Made by a program: the position numbers and the translations under genes. The notes beneath the pieces were generated by a model, which worked only from the letters and a program-made list of their open reading frames with translations, was not told the DNA's origin and searched no databases. A stretch of 64,000 nt of DNA from Sphingomonadaceae bacterium (GTDB lineage: Bacteria > Pseudomonadota > Alphaproteobacteria > Sphingomonadales > Sphingomonadaceae): positions 20,044 through 84,043 of the forward strand of contig PKED01000051.1 of NCBI GenBank assembly GCA_002863155.1, read 5' to 3'. Shown here in pieces: positions 20,520-30,563 of this stretch (the first letter of the stretch is position 1; each line of letters opens with the position of its first letter).

Positions 20520-21451
20520 CCCGCGATGCGGTGGTCAAGGCGGCGCGCGTCTCCATCGCGCGCGGATCGCGCAGCTTTGCGGCGGCCAGCAAGCTGTTCG
20601 ACAAGCCGACGCGCGAACGCGCCTGGTTGCTCTACAGCTGGTGCCGCGCGTGCGACGACATCGCCGACGGTCAGGATCATGGGCACGGGATGACGGCGGT
20701 CGACGATCCGCTCGCCCGACTTGCGCGGCTCGGCACGCTGACCGAACTGGCGCTGGCGGGGCAAGCGACCGGCGAGGCACCGTTCGAGGCGCTGCGCATC
20801 GTCGCCGCCGAGACCGGCCTGCCGCACCATTTCGCGCGCGATCACATCGCCGGGTTCGCGCTCGATGCCGAGGGGTGGCGCCCCGGGACCGAAGACGATC
20901 TGCTGCGTTATTGCTACCATGTCGCGGGCGTGGTCGGCTGCATGATGGCGGTGGTGATGGGCGTCGATCCGGCGGACGAGGCGACACTCGACCGGGCGTG
21001 CGATCTGGGTCTCGCCTTCCAGCTCGCCAACATCGCCCGCGATATCGACGAGGATGCCGGCGTCGGGCGCTGCTATCTGCCGACCGACTGGCTCGCGGAA
21101 AAGGACATTCCTCCAGCCGAACTGATGGCCCCCGCGCACCGCCCCGCACTCACCGAACTGGTCGCGCGACTGACGACCCGGGCCGCGCTGTTCGAGCAGA
21201 GCGCGCGCGCCGGCACCCCCGCGCTGGGATTCCGCTCGGCCTGGGCCGTGCTGGCGGCGGCGAAAATCTATGGTGATATCGGCCGCAAGGTTGCGACGCT
21301 GGGCGGTCACGCCTGGGACCGGCGCGTCACTACTTCGGCGGGCGAGAAGCTGGCCGCGATCCTGATCGCTTGGCAGCAGGCGCGGCGGCGGGGCGCCTAT
21401 CGGTCGACCCCCGTCGGGGGATGGGCACGACCACGTCACCCGGCGGCGTAA
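20516..21451 (+). CDS. crtB: Phytoene synthase CrtB
   Basis: WCRACDDIADGQDH, LAFQLANIARDIDEDAGVGRCYLPTDWL. Confidence 0.96.
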   Translation: MTRDAVVKAARVSIARGSRSFAAASKLFDKPTRERAWLLYSWCRACDDIADGQDHGHGMTAVDDPLARLARLGTLTELALAGQATGEAPFEALRIVAAETGLPHHFARDHIAGFALDAEGWRPGTEDDLLRYCYHVAGVVGCMMAVVMGVDPADEATLDRACDLGLAFQLANIARDIDEDAGVGRCYLPTDWLAEKDIPPAELMAPAHRPALTELVARLTTRAALFEQSARAGTPALGFRSAWAVLAAAKIYGDIGRKVATLGGHAWDRRVTTSAGEKLAAILIAWQQARRRGAYRSTPVGGWARPRHPAA

Positions 21452-21570
21452 CAGTGCACCCGCTCGTCGGCGATCCGCTAACATCGCATCAACCCTGTCT
21501 CGTCGGTTTTCGGTCAGCAATCGATCGCTAGGCTGCATCCCCAGGGGCGTTAACAAAGGGCGATTCGGGC

Positions 21571-21948
21571 GTGACGCAGACCAAGCCGGACATTGCCAAG
21601 CGGGCACCACCCTATCCCGACATTGCCGCCCGACCATCGACGCTCGCCAAATTGTTGCGTCGGCGCGCGGTTGCGGCCGAAGCCGGGCTCGACGATCTCG
21701 AAGCGACGCTGCGTGGCCAGATTTCGGAAATCCTGCCGACCCGGATCGGATCGGCGGACGGCGACCGACCCGCAATCCGTGAGCTGGACGTCTCAACCGG
21801 CGACGCAGGCGCCGACCGACCGCAGTCCCGGCGCACCGAAACGATCAAGCGCGGCTGGCTCAAGGCGTTGCCGACCGTCACCGGCGCCGCCGACCCAGCG
21901 CCGCCCGCCGGCAGCGATCCGCGCGCGCTGAAACTCTTCTCTTCGTGA
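21571..21948 (+). CDS. Hypothetical protein
   Basis: 125-aa ORF (GTG start) in a gap between divergent genes; no recognised domain. Confidence 0.4.
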   Translation: MTQTKPDIAKRAPPYPDIAARPSTLAKLLRRRAVAAEAGLDDLEATLRGQISEILPTRIGSADGDRPAIRELDVSTGDAGADRPQSRRTETIKRGWLKALPTVTGAADPAPPAGSDPRALKLFSS

Positions 21949-21987
21949 ATTACGCCAGGCGATCGATCGTCGATCGGTGATGGCGGA

Positions 21988-22230
21988 TCAGCTGCGCGTC
22001 CGCTGCGTGGTCTGGTTAGCGCGGCGATCCGCCATCCGCACGCCGGCTTCGCGGCAGGTCGCGGTGATCGTCGGGAAGTCGATGTCGCCATTGCGGGCAA
22101 GCGCGCCGGGCATCGCCTGCTGACAGGCCATGATCGTCGGATAACGGACTGTCTCGACCCGCGCCTCGGCGCATTGCTCGGCGCCGTCGGCACAGCCCAT
22201 GATCGCCATCACATAATATAACGGACCCAT
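21988..22230 (-). CDS. Small hypothetical protein with conserved-looking Cys residues
   Basis: MGPLYYVMAIMGCADGAEQCAEARVETVRYPTIMACQQAMPG. Confidence 0.6.
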   Translation of the reverse strand: MGPLYYVMAIMGCADGAEQCAEARVETVRYPTIMACQQAMPGALARNGDIDFPTITATCREAGVRMADRRANQTTQRTRS

Positions 22231-22332
22231 CGCACCGGCTCCCTATTGCCGTCGAATCAATGACTGGGATCGGGCTTGGTTCCTTGGCGCGGCGCTTTCG
22301 CGCGGGACCGACCTATCCTACATGACGGTCAG

Positions 22333-24156
22333 ATGCCGCCGATTGCCCCCTCCGCCACCAAGGCGCCCGAGCCGCCCTTGTGGCCGATGCTGCGGCGCTT
22401 CCTGCCTTATCTGTGGCCGCGCGACCATCCAGCGCTGCGCGTGCGCATCGTGATCGCCATGCTGCTGATCGTCGCGTCGAAGCTCGTCCAGGTCTATGGC
22501 GCGCCATTCGCGCTGCAAGGCGTCGTCAACGATATGGCGAAGGGCGACCGCAGCGCGACCGCGCTGATCCTCGCGCTGGTGGTCGGTTATGCAGCGGCGC
22601 GGTTCGGCACCGTGCTGTTCGACAATCTGCGCAATGCGGTGTTCGAACGGGTCGGGCAGGACGCGACCCGGCGGCTGGCGGCGACGGTGTTCCGCCACCT
22701 CCACATGCTGTCGCTGCGCTTCCACCTCGAACGGCGGACCGGCGCGGTGACCAAAGTGGTCGAGCGCGGCACCAAGAGCATCGACACGATGCTTTATTTC
22801 CTGCTGTTCAACATCGCCCCGACAGTGCTCGAGCTCGTGCTGGTGCTGCAGATTTTCGGGTCGACCTTTGGCGGCTGGCTGGTCGTCGGCACGCTGGCGA
22901 TGGTCGGCGTGTATATCGTCTTCACCCGCGTGGTCACCGACTGGCGCAACGCCTTGCGGGCGCAGATGAACGATCTCGATACCGGCGCGGTCGCGCACGC
23001 GGTCGATTCGCTGCTCAATTTCGAGACGGTCAAATATTTCGGCGCCGAAGAGCGCGAGGCGATCCGGTACGACAAGGCGATGGCGGCCTATGCGACGGCG
23101 GCGGTCAAGAACCAGAATTCGCTCGCCTGGCTCAATATCGGCCAGTCGCTGATCACCAACATCATGATGGCCGGCGGCATGAGCCTTGTCGTCTGGGGCT
23201 GGGCGCAGGGGCAATTCAACGCCGGCAATGTCGTGCTGGTATCGACACTGCTCGCCCAGCTGTTCCGCCCGCTCGACCTGCTCGGCATGGTCTATCGCAC
23301 GATCCGGCAGGGCGTGGTCGACATGGCGGCGATGTTCGACCTGATCGACGCCCCCGCCGAAGTCGTCGATGCGCCCGGCGCCCGCGATCTGTCAGTACGC
23401 GCAGGCCATGTCCGGTTCGAAAATGTCGTGTTCGACTATGATCCCGAACGCCGCATCCTGAAAGGCATCGATCTCGACATTCCCGCCGGCGGCACGCTCG
23501 CCGTCGTCGGTCCCTCGGGCGCGGGCAAGTCGACGCTCGCGCGGCTGCTCTACCGCTTCTACGACCTGACGAGCGGCCGGATCACGATCGACGGGCAGGA
23601 CATATCGCAGGTGACGCAGGCGAGTTTGCGCGCCGCGATCGGCATCGTCCCGCAGGATACGGTGCTGTTCAACGACACCATCGCCTATAATATCGGCTAT
23701 GGCCGCGAAGGCGCCAGCCAAGCCGAAATCGAGGCAGCGGCGAAGGGCGCCGCGATCGCCGATTTCATCGCCGCCCAGCCCGGGGGCTACGGCGCGCGGG
23801 TCGGCGAGCGCGGGCTGAAATTGTCCGGCGGCGAGAAGCAGCGTGTCGCGATTGCACGCACCCTCCTCAAGAATCCGCCGATCCTGATCCTGGACGAGGC
23901 GACCAGCGCGCTCGACAGCCGCACCGAGGCCGAGATCCAGGCGACGCTGGAGGCCATTGCCAAGCGCCAGACGACGATCGTCATCGCCCACCGGCTGTCG
24001 ACCGTCGTCAATGCCGACGAGATCGTGGTGCTCGATGCAGGCGAAGTGCGCGAACGCGGCACCCATGCCGCGCTGCTGCGCAAGGGCGGGCTTTATGCCG
24101 AAATGTGGAACCGCCAGGCCCAGGAACGCGCCGAGGAAACGCTGGCGGCGGAATAA
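22333..24156 (+). CDS. ATM1-type heavy-metal/Fe-S exporter ABC transporter (fused permease/ATPase)
   Basis: TM domain with EREAIRYDKAMAAYATAAVKNQNSLAWLN; VGPSGAGKSTLARLLYRFYDLTSGRI; LSGGEKQRVAIARTLLKNP. Confidence 0.94.
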   Translation: MPPIAPSATKAPEPPLWPMLRRFLPYLWPRDHPALRVRIVIAMLLIVASKLVQVYGAPFALQGVVNDMAKGDRSATALILALVVGYAAARFGTVLFDNLRNAVFERVGQDATRRLAATVFRHLHMLSLRFHLERRTGAVTKVVERGTKSIDTMLYFLLFNIAPTVLELVLVLQIFGSTFGGWLVVGTLAMVGVYIVFTRVVTDWRNALRAQMNDLDTGAVAHAVDSLLNFETVKYFGAEEREAIRYDKAMAAYATAAVKNQNSLAWLNIGQSLITNIMMAGGMSLVVWGWAQGQFNAGNVVLVSTLLAQLFRPLDLLGMVYRTIRQGVVDMAAMFDLIDAPAEVVDAPGARDLSVRAGHVRFENVVFDYDPERRILKGIDLDIPAGGTLAVVGPSGAGKSTLARLLYRFYDLTSGRITIDGQDISQVTQASLRAAIGIVPQDTVLFNDTIAYNIGYGREGASQAEIEAAAKGAAIADFIAAQPGGYGARVGERGLKLSGGEKQRVAIARTLLKNPPILILDEATSALDSRTEAEIQATLEAIAKRQTTIVIAHRLSTVVNADEIVVLDAGEVRERGTHAALLRKGGLYAEMWNRQAQERAEETLAAE

Positions 24157-24157
24157 C

Positions 24158-25048
24158 TCAGCCGCAACTCAGCCGGATCACCTTGGCCGGTTTGTCGAAT
24201 ATGATCGACGAACAGCCCGCGAGCGCGTCGCGGCCGATGATCAGCACGTCGCGGCGCTTGGCCCCGCCTTTTGCCGTCACCACCACTTCCTCCGGATCGG
24301 CATCGGCATCGGCGATCCCCGCGACCGAGCCGCTATCGCCGATCCGGACCGGCACGCTGTCGAAGCTGAGCGGTCCGATCGCGAGCGGGCGGGCGAGCTT
24401 CAGCGTGCGGACCGGCCGGTCGATGCCGAATGCGACCTCGGCCTTGCCGGTCGCGCCCATCAACTGCCCGCCATGTGCCGCCGCGATCGCGCTGCCTGCC
24501 CCGGCGGTCGCGAGCGTGCGCGCATGCTGCGGATCGAACAGGATGCTGAGCTCGCGCCCGGCGACCATGACCCGGCTATAAGTGGGCTGGAAGAGTTTCT
24601 GGACGAGCGGCAGCGTCGCGCTGCGCTCGCCCGCGCGCGGCGGACGCAGCTCGAACCGGATCACGTCGGCAGGCAGGCCGCCGGGCCCGACGGCGCCGTC
24701 GCCCTGTGGTTCGTAGCGGCGATCGAACCAGACGACGCGGCGGCGGAAATTCATGCTGCCGAAGTCGAGCCGGGTCACGCTCGACCTGCCGTTGACCTTC
24801 ACCGGCCCGACCTTCACCGCAAAGCCGAACCAGCCGCCCTTCAGCCCGATCCGGGCGGCGAAATCGGGATTGAGCGTCGGCGCGGCGGGCGCCCAGGGCG
24901 TGATGCGGATGCGCGCCGCGCTGCCGCCGACGGTGGCACTCACCAGCCCGTCGCCGCGCACGATCAGCGGTTCCGATGGTTTGGCGGCCCCGACCAGGAG
25001 CGCCACCGCACCGCTCACGACGATCATCCGCGCGACCTTCTGCCCCAT
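24158..25048 (-). CDS. Retropepsin-like aspartic protease family protein (exported)
   Basis: N-terminal signal anchor; beta-rich; C-terminal RDVLIIGRDALAGCSSIIFDKPAKVIRLSCG. Confidence 0.55.
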   Translation of the reverse strand: MGQKVARMIVVSGAVALLVGAAKPSEPLIVRGDGLVSATVGGSAARIRITPWAPAAPTLNPDFAARIGLKGGWFGFAVKVGPVKVNGRSSVTRLDFGSMNFRRRVVWFDRRYEPQGDGAVGPGGLPADVIRFELRPPRAGERSATLPLVQKLFQPTYSRVMVAGRELSILFDPQHARTLATAGAGSAIAAAHGGQLMGATGKAEVAFGIDRPVRTLKLARPLAIGPLSFDSVPVRIGDSGSVAGIADADADPEEVVVTAKGGAKRRDVLIIGRDALAGCSSIIFDKPAKVIRLSCG

Positions 25049-25215
25049 CGATGGTCTCCTGACCGGGCCCGATGCCCGCACCGGCATATCAACCGGGCGT
25101 CGTGGCCAAAGCAAGGCACGGCGAGCATCGCGGCAATCTGCTCCGTCATACGCGCGGATTGCGCGGCAAGCGCACCGCTCGACAATCCTTGGCGGCACCC
25201 GCTAAGCGCAATTGC

Positions 25216-26973
25216 GTGATCGATCCGCTTCGCATTCTGCAACAGACCTTTGGTTTTCCCGATTTCCGCGGCGTCCAGCGTAGCGTCGTCGACCGGGTGA
25301 TGGCGGGGCGCAATACGCTGGCGGTGATGCCGACGGGCGCAGGAAAGTCGCTATGTTATCAGTTGCCTGCCGTGGCGCTGCCGGGGACGTGTGTCGTCGT
25401 GTCGCCGCTGATCGCGCTGATGCACGACCAGCTGCGCGCGGCCGAGGCCGTCGGCATCCGCGCCGCCACCTTGACGTCGGTCGACACCAACCAGGCCGAC
25501 ACGGTCGCGCGGTTCCGCCAAGGCGCGCTCGACCTGCTCTATGTCGCGCCCGAGCGGGCATCCAACGAGTCGTTCCGCAATCTGCTGGCGCAATCGCCGC
25601 TGGCGCTGTTCGCGATCGACGAAGCGCACTGCGTCAGCGAATGGGGCCATGATTTCCGCCCCGACTACCGCCTGCTCCGCCCGCTGCTCGACCGGTTCGA
25701 CGATATTCCCCGGCTCGCGCTGACCGCGACCGCCGACGCGCATACCCGTGCCGATATTCTCGACCAACTCGGGATACCCGCCGACGGGCTGGTGATCGCC
25801 GGATTCGATCGGCCCAACATCCGCTATGCGATCACGCCGCGCGACAATGTCGGCGCACAGCTCGCCGCACTTTGCCGGGCGGTGCCGGGCCCGGGCATCG
25901 TCTATGCGCCGACGCGCGCCGCGACCGAGCGGCTCGCCGCGCAGCTCGTGCGCACCGGCCGCCCGACCCGCGCCTATCACGCAGGACTCGACCCCGCCGT
26001 GCGTGCGCGCAACCAGGCCGATTTCGTCGCGTCCGAAGACATGGTGATCTGCGCGACGATCGCGTTCGGCATGGGCATCGACAAGCCCGATGTCCGCTTC
26101 GTCGCGCATGCCGGCCTGCCCAAATCGGTCGAGGCCTATTATCAGGAAACCGGGCGCGCGGGCCGCGACGGCGATCCGGCCGAGGCCCATCTGTTCTGGG
26201 GTGCCGAGGATTGGGCTCAGGCATGGCGCCGCGTCGGCGAGGTCGAGCCCGAACGCCAGGCAGCCGCCCGTTCGCAGCTGAACGCCCTGCAGAACCTGAT
26301 CGAAACCGCGGGGTGCCGCCGCGCGGTGCTGCTCCGCCATTTCGGCGAGGACCCACCTCCGACCTGCGGCAATTGCGACAATTGCCTGCAGAAACCGACA
26401 TTGTTCGACGCGACCGAGCTCGCCCGCAAATTCCTGTCGGCGGTCTATCGCACCGGCCAGAATTTCGGCGTCGGCCATATCGAAAAGGTGCTGACCGGCA
26501 CCGCCGACGAACGGGTCGAGAAAATGGGGCACGACCGGCTGAGTGTCTTCGGCATTGTCGGCGGCGATGACGCCAAGCTCATCAAGCCGCTATCGCGCGC
26601 TCTCCAGGCGCGCGGGCTGCTGACCCCGACCGAACATGGCGGCCTGCGGCTGAGCGGCAGTGCACGTGCGGTGCTGAAAGGGGAGGAGCCGGTCCAGATC
26701 GTCGCGCCACCGCCGCCCCGCCGGCGGACGCGGCCGCGAGCCGAGGCGCTGCCTGACGATCCGCTGTTCGACGCACTGCGCACCCGCCGGCGCGAGCTGG
26801 CGGCCGAAGCGAACGTGCCGCCCTATGTGATCTTTCACGATTCGGTGCTGCGCGAGATGGCGGCGCTGAAGCCGACCAGTCGGGCGGCGCTTGCCCAGAT
26901 CAGCGGCATCGGCGCGCGCAAGATGGACGCTTATGGCGACGCCTTCTTGTCGGTAATCCGCGAAGCGGGCTAG
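25216..26973 (+). CDS. recQ: ATP-dependent DNA helicase RecQ (GTG start)
   Basis: GRNTLAVMPTGAGKSLCYQLPAVALPG, AIDEAHCVSEWGHDFRPDY, YYQETGRAGRDG, HRDC domain. Confidence 0.96.
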   Translation: MIDPLRILQQTFGFPDFRGVQRSVVDRVMAGRNTLAVMPTGAGKSLCYQLPAVALPGTCVVVSPLIALMHDQLRAAEAVGIRAATLTSVDTNQADTVARFRQGALDLLYVAPERASNESFRNLLAQSPLALFAIDEAHCVSEWGHDFRPDYRLLRPLLDRFDDIPRLALTATADAHTRADILDQLGIPADGLVIAGFDRPNIRYAITPRDNVGAQLAALCRAVPGPGIVYAPTRAATERLAAQLVRTGRPTRAYHAGLDPAVRARNQADFVASEDMVICATIAFGMGIDKPDVRFVAHAGLPKSVEAYYQETGRAGRDGDPAEAHLFWGAEDWAQAWRRVGEVEPERQAAARSQLNALQNLIETAGCRRAVLLRHFGEDPPPTCGNCDNCLQKPTLFDATELARKFLSAVYRTGQNFGVGHIEKVLTGTADERVEKMGHDRLSVFGIVGGDDAKLIKPLSRALQARGLLTPTEHGGLRLSGSARAVLKGEEPVQIVAPPPPRRRTRPRAEALPDDPLFDALRTRRRELAAEANVPPYVIFHDSVLREMAALKPTSRAALAQISGIGARKMDAYGDAFLSVIREAG

Positions 26974-26982
26974 GCTGGAGCC

Positions 26983-27405
26983 ATGATCATTCCGCTTGAC
27001 CAACAATTCGCCGTCGCCCCGCAGATCATGCCCGCCGACGTGACCGACATCGCCGCTGCCGGTTACCGGGGCATCGTCAACAACCGCCCCGAAGGCGAAG
27101 AGCCCGGCCAGCCGGACGGCGCCGCGATCCGCCACGCTGCCGAGGCGCTCGGCCTGGCCTATGTCGAGATTCCGGTCGGGCATTCGGGTTTTGCGCATCC
27201 CCAGCTCGACGCGATGACGGCGGCGATGGCGAATGGGCCGGTGCTCGCCTTTTGCCGGTCGGGGACGCGCAGCTGCATGCTCTGGGCGCTCGCCAGTGCC
27301 AAGGCAGGGGCCGAACCGGCCGAACTGTTTCGTAAGGCGGCCGCCGCGGGCTATGATCTGTCGCCCGTCGGGGGAATGATGCAGGCGCTCGCAGGCGGCG
27401 GCTGA
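26983..27405 (+). CDS. TIGR01244 family sulfur transferase (beta-lactamase hydrolase-like/DUF442 phosphatase fold)
   Basis: FAVAPQIMPADVTDIAAAGYRGIVNNRPEGEEPGQP...GPVLAFCRSGTRSCMLWAL. Confidence 0.9.
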   Translation: MIIPLDQQFAVAPQIMPADVTDIAAAGYRGIVNNRPEGEEPGQPDGAAIRHAAEALGLAYVEIPVGHSGFAHPQLDAMTAAMANGPVLAFCRSGTRSCMLWALASAKAGAEPAELFRKAAAAGYDLSPVGGMMQALAGGG

Positions 27406-27406
27406 C

Positions 27407-27757
27407 ATGCCCGGGCTCTGGCTTCAACTTGGCGGGTCGTTGATCGCCATCCTGATGCTGGCAGGACTCGCCCGCCTGCTCGGGCTGGGCCGCACGCCGC
27501 CGATCACCGACCCAGATCTCGCCGCGCGCGAGGCGGAGGCAATGCTGTCGGGGTTCGAAGCGGGCGAGGCAATCGTCGCCAGCGACGGCGCGGCGGCGCT
27601 GGTCCATGGCCGCGACGGCAGCGTGGCCGTCCTGAAGCGCCACGGCGCGCATTTGGCCGCGCGCCGGGTGTCGGCCGAAGCCGTGCACGAAACCCCCGAC
27701 GGCTGGCGGGTCGACACCGGCGAAGCGCAGTTCGGCACGGTCTTGGTGCGACGCTGA
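27407..27757 (+). CDS. Hypothetical membrane-anchored protein
   Basis: N-terminal TM helix LQLGGSLIAILMLAGLARLLGLG; adjacent same-strand ORFs. Confidence 0.6.
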   Translation: MPGLWLQLGGSLIAILMLAGLARLLGLGRTPPITDPDLAAREAEAMLSGFEAGEAIVASDGAAALVHGRDGSVAVLKRHGAHLAARRVSAEAVHETPDGWRVDTGEAQFGTVLVRR

Positions 27758-27768
27758 CACTGGTGTAA

Positions 27769-28740
27769 ATGACCGCGATGGCGCTTCCCAACCCCACCGA
27801 TCTGGCCGTGCCGGGCTTTGTCGCGCTGGTGCTGATCGAAATGATCGCGGTGAAGCTCACCCATCCCGAACGCTATGAACCGCGCGACACGCTGACGTCG
27901 CTTGGCCTCGGCCTCGGCAATGTCGTGTCGGGGGTGATTTTCGGCGGGCTACTCGGCGCGTTCGCGCTGTGGGTGTGGCAGTACCGGCTCTTCGACATCG
28001 GCTGGCAATGGTATTGGTTTGCGATCGCCTTCGTCGCCGATGATTTCTTCTATTACCTCGTCCACCGCGCCGGCCACCGCATCCGCTGGCTGTGGGCGAG
28101 CCACGTCATCCACCATTCGAGCCAGCATTATAACCTGTCGACCGCGCTGCGGCAGACCTGGACCGGGCCGGTGTCGCTCGGCATCTTGATCAAGATTCCG
28201 TTGTTCCTGATCGGCTTTCACCCGGCGATGCTGGCGTTCGTCGGCGGGCTCAACCTGATCTATCAATTCTGGATCCATACCGAGACGATCGACCGCATGC
28301 CGCGCTGGTTCGAGGCGGTGATGAACACGCCGAGCCATCACCGCGTCCACCATGCGACCAACCCGCGCTATCTCGACAAGAATTACGCGGGCGTCTTCAT
28401 CGTCTGGGACAAATGGCTCGGCACCTTCGAGCCCGAGCGCGCCGACGATCCGCCGCGCTATGGCATCGTCAAGAATCTGGGCAGCTTCAACCTGTTGTGG
28501 GCGGCGTTCCATGAATGGATCGGCATCGCCAGGGATGTCTGGGCCGCGCCGACGCTGAGGGCCAAGATCGGCTATATGGTGATGCCGCCGGGGTGGAGCC
28601 ACGACGGCAGCCGCGACACGTCCGAAATCATCAAGGCACGCTGGGCAAAGCGGCAACAATTGGGGAGCGACGCGTGGAAGAAACCGACATCGTCGTCATC
28701 GGCGGCGGATCCGGCGGCAGTGCGGTCGCCGGTCGCCTGA
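27769..28740 (+). CDS. Sterol desaturase/fatty acid hydroxylase family protein
   Basis: DDFFYYLVHRAGH, HVIHHSSQHYN, HHRVHHATNPRYLDKNYAGVFIVWDKWLGTFEPE. Confidence 0.93.
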   Translation: MTAMALPNPTDLAVPGFVALVLIEMIAVKLTHPERYEPRDTLTSLGLGLGNVVSGVIFGGLLGAFALWVWQYRLFDIGWQWYWFAIAFVADDFFYYLVHRAGHRIRWLWASHVIHHSSQHYNLSTALRQTWTGPVSLGILIKIPLFLIGFHPAMLAFVGGLNLIYQFWIHTETIDRMPRWFEAVMNTPSHHRVHHATNPRYLDKNYAGVFIVWDKWLGTFEPERADDPPRYGIVKNLGSFNLLWAAFHEWIGIARDVWAAPTLRAKIGYMVMPPGWSHDGSRDTSEIIKARWAKRQQLGSDAWKKPTSSSSAADPAAVRSPVA

Positions 28741-30260
28741 GCGAAGGCGGCAAGTATCAGGTCACCCTGCTCGAAGCCGGCGGGCGCAACACCGGCTATC
28801 GCACGCGCATTCCCGGCATGATCCCGTTCCAGACGCCCGCGACCAACTGGCAGTTCGAAACCGTCCCGCAGGCGGGGCTGAACGGGCGGCGGGGCTATCA
28901 GCCGCGCGGCAAGGGGCTGGGCGGATCGTCGGCGATCAACGCGATGGTCTATATCCGCGGCAATGCCTGGGATTATGACAACTGGGCGGCGATGGGCTGC
29001 GACGGCTGGCGCTACGAAGACGTGCTGCCCTATTTCAAGCGCGCCGAAAACAACGTGCGCGGTGCCGACGACTATCACGGCGACAGCGGGCCTCTGCATG
29101 TCAGCGAGCAGGTGTCGCCCAATCCCGGCACGATGGCCTTCATCGAGGCGGGCGCGAGCCTGCAGATCCCGCGCAACGACGATTTCAACGGCGCGCGGCA
29201 GGACGGCATCGGCCTGTATCAGGTGACGCAAAAGGGCGGCGAGCGGTGGAGCGCGGCGCGCGGCTATATCGAGCCCAACCGGAACCGCGCCAATCTGCGC
29301 GTCGAAACCGGCGTCACGGTCGAGCGTGTGCTGTTCGACCAAGGCCGCGCATGGGGCGCTGCCTATCTGCAAGGCGGCGAGGCAAAGGAGATCCGGGCGC
29401 GCCGCGCGGTCATCCTCGCCGGTGGCGTGTTCGGGACGCCGCAGGTGCTGATGCTGTCGGGCATCGGCCCCGCTGCGCATCTGGCCGAACACGGCATCGC
29501 CGTGCGGATCGACCGCGGCGATGTCGGCGGTAATCTGCAGGACCATCTCGATTATGTCGCGTCGTTCGAATGCGACGACACACGCTTCCTCGGCCAGACG
29601 CTGACCGGGCAGATCAATGGCCTGAAATCCTTCTGGCAGTGGTTTACCAAGCGCGAGGGCGCCATGACGTCGCCCTATGCCGAAGGCGGCGCGTTCCTGT
29701 CCGTCGACCCGGCCTCGCCCTGCCCCGACGTGCAGTTGCATTTCGTGATCGCCGCACTCGAGGATCATGGCCGCACCAAGGTGAAGGCGCATGGCTTTTC
29801 GGGGCATGTCTGCGTGCTGAGGCCCGAGAGCAAGGGCACGGTGCGGCTTGCGTCGACCGACGCACGCGCAGCACCCCTGATCGATCCCGCTTTCCTCTCC
29901 GATCCGCGCGACATCGCGCTGATGAAGCGCGGCGTGAAGGCGATGTACCGTATCCTGGAGTCGCCGCCGCTGTCCGACTACAACGGGCGCGACCGCAATC
30001 CGATCGACCTGAACGACGACGAAGCGCTCGACCGGCTGATCCGCGCGCGTGCCGACACCATCTATCATCCGGTCGGCACCGCGCGGATGGGATCGGACGA
30101 TGACGCCGTCTGCGACCCGCGGCTGCGCGTGCGCGGGGTGGACGGGCTCTACATCGCCGATGCGTCGATCATGCCCAAGCTGGTCAGCGGCAACACCAAT
30201 GCGCCGTCGATCATGATCGGCGAGCGCTGCGCCGATTTCGTCCGCGCCGATCTGGGCTGA
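28674..30260 (+). CDS. GMC family oxidoreductase (choline dehydrogenase-like, GTG start)
   Basis: DIVVIGGGSGGSAVAGRLSE, GRRGYQPRGKGLGGSSAINAMVYIRG, HPVGTARMGSDDDAVCDPRLRVRGVDGLYIADASIMP. Confidence 0.95.
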   Translation: MEETDIVVIGGGSGGSAVAGRLSEGGKYQVTLLEAGGRNTGYRTRIPGMIPFQTPATNWQFETVPQAGLNGRRGYQPRGKGLGGSSAINAMVYIRGNAWDYDNWAAMGCDGWRYEDVLPYFKRAENNVRGADDYHGDSGPLHVSEQVSPNPGTMAFIEAGASLQIPRNDDFNGARQDGIGLYQVTQKGGERWSAARGYIEPNRNRANLRVETGVTVERVLFDQGRAWGAAYLQGGEAKEIRARRAVILAGGVFGTPQVLMLSGIGPAAHLAEHGIAVRIDRGDVGGNLQDHLDYVASFECDDTRFLGQTLTGQINGLKSFWQWFTKREGAMTSPYAEGGAFLSVDPASPCPDVQLHFVIAALEDHGRTKVKAHGFSGHVCVLRPESKGTVRLASTDARAAPLIDPAFLSDPRDIALMKRGVKAMYRILESPPLSDYNGRDRNPIDLNDDEALDRLIRARADTIYHPVGTARMGSDDDAVCDPRLRVRGVDGLYIADASIMPKLVSGNTNAPSIMIGERCADFVRADLG

Positions 30261-30299
30261 GGCTTTCGCGCGTGCGGCAAAGCGCCTAGGGCGGCACGG

Positions 30300-30464
30300 A
30301 TGGAAAAGCCCCGCGAAAAGACCAACTGGCGCCGGATCGGCCTGGTCGCGACGATCCTGTTCGTGCCGGGTGGTTTTCTGCTTGGCGCGTCGATGGCCGC
30401 ACGTCGGCGGCGCAAGGGCGATGCGCTTGCACCGCCCGCCACCGATCCCCCTGCCGACGGCTGA
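30300..30464 (+). CDS. Small single-TM hypothetical protein (54 aa)
   Basis: MEKPREKTNWRRIGLVATILFVPGGFLLGASMAARRRRKGDALAPPATDPPADG. Confidence 0.45.
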   Translation: MEKPREKTNWRRIGLVATILFVPGGFLLGASMAARRRRKGDALAPPATDPPADG

Positions 30465-30465
30465 C

Positions 30466-30500
30466 AAAAAGGGGCCGGGGCGTTGCCGCTCCGGCCCTAG
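30466..30500 (-). terminator. Intrinsic terminator for amtB
   Basis: Minus strand agggccggagcggcaacgccccggcccc followed by TTTTT. Confidence 0.75.
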
Positions 30501-30563
30501 GGTGTCCGCAGGAGGAACCTCGGTTGGGCCGCGCCACACCCCCGTGCGCGCGGCCCGATCTCG

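Noticed and set aside
28572-30539. 655-aa minus-strand ORF opposite the GMC oxidoreductase
   Set aside because: Composition-driven antisense ORF with no recognisable domain; the plus strand is a clear GMC enzyme
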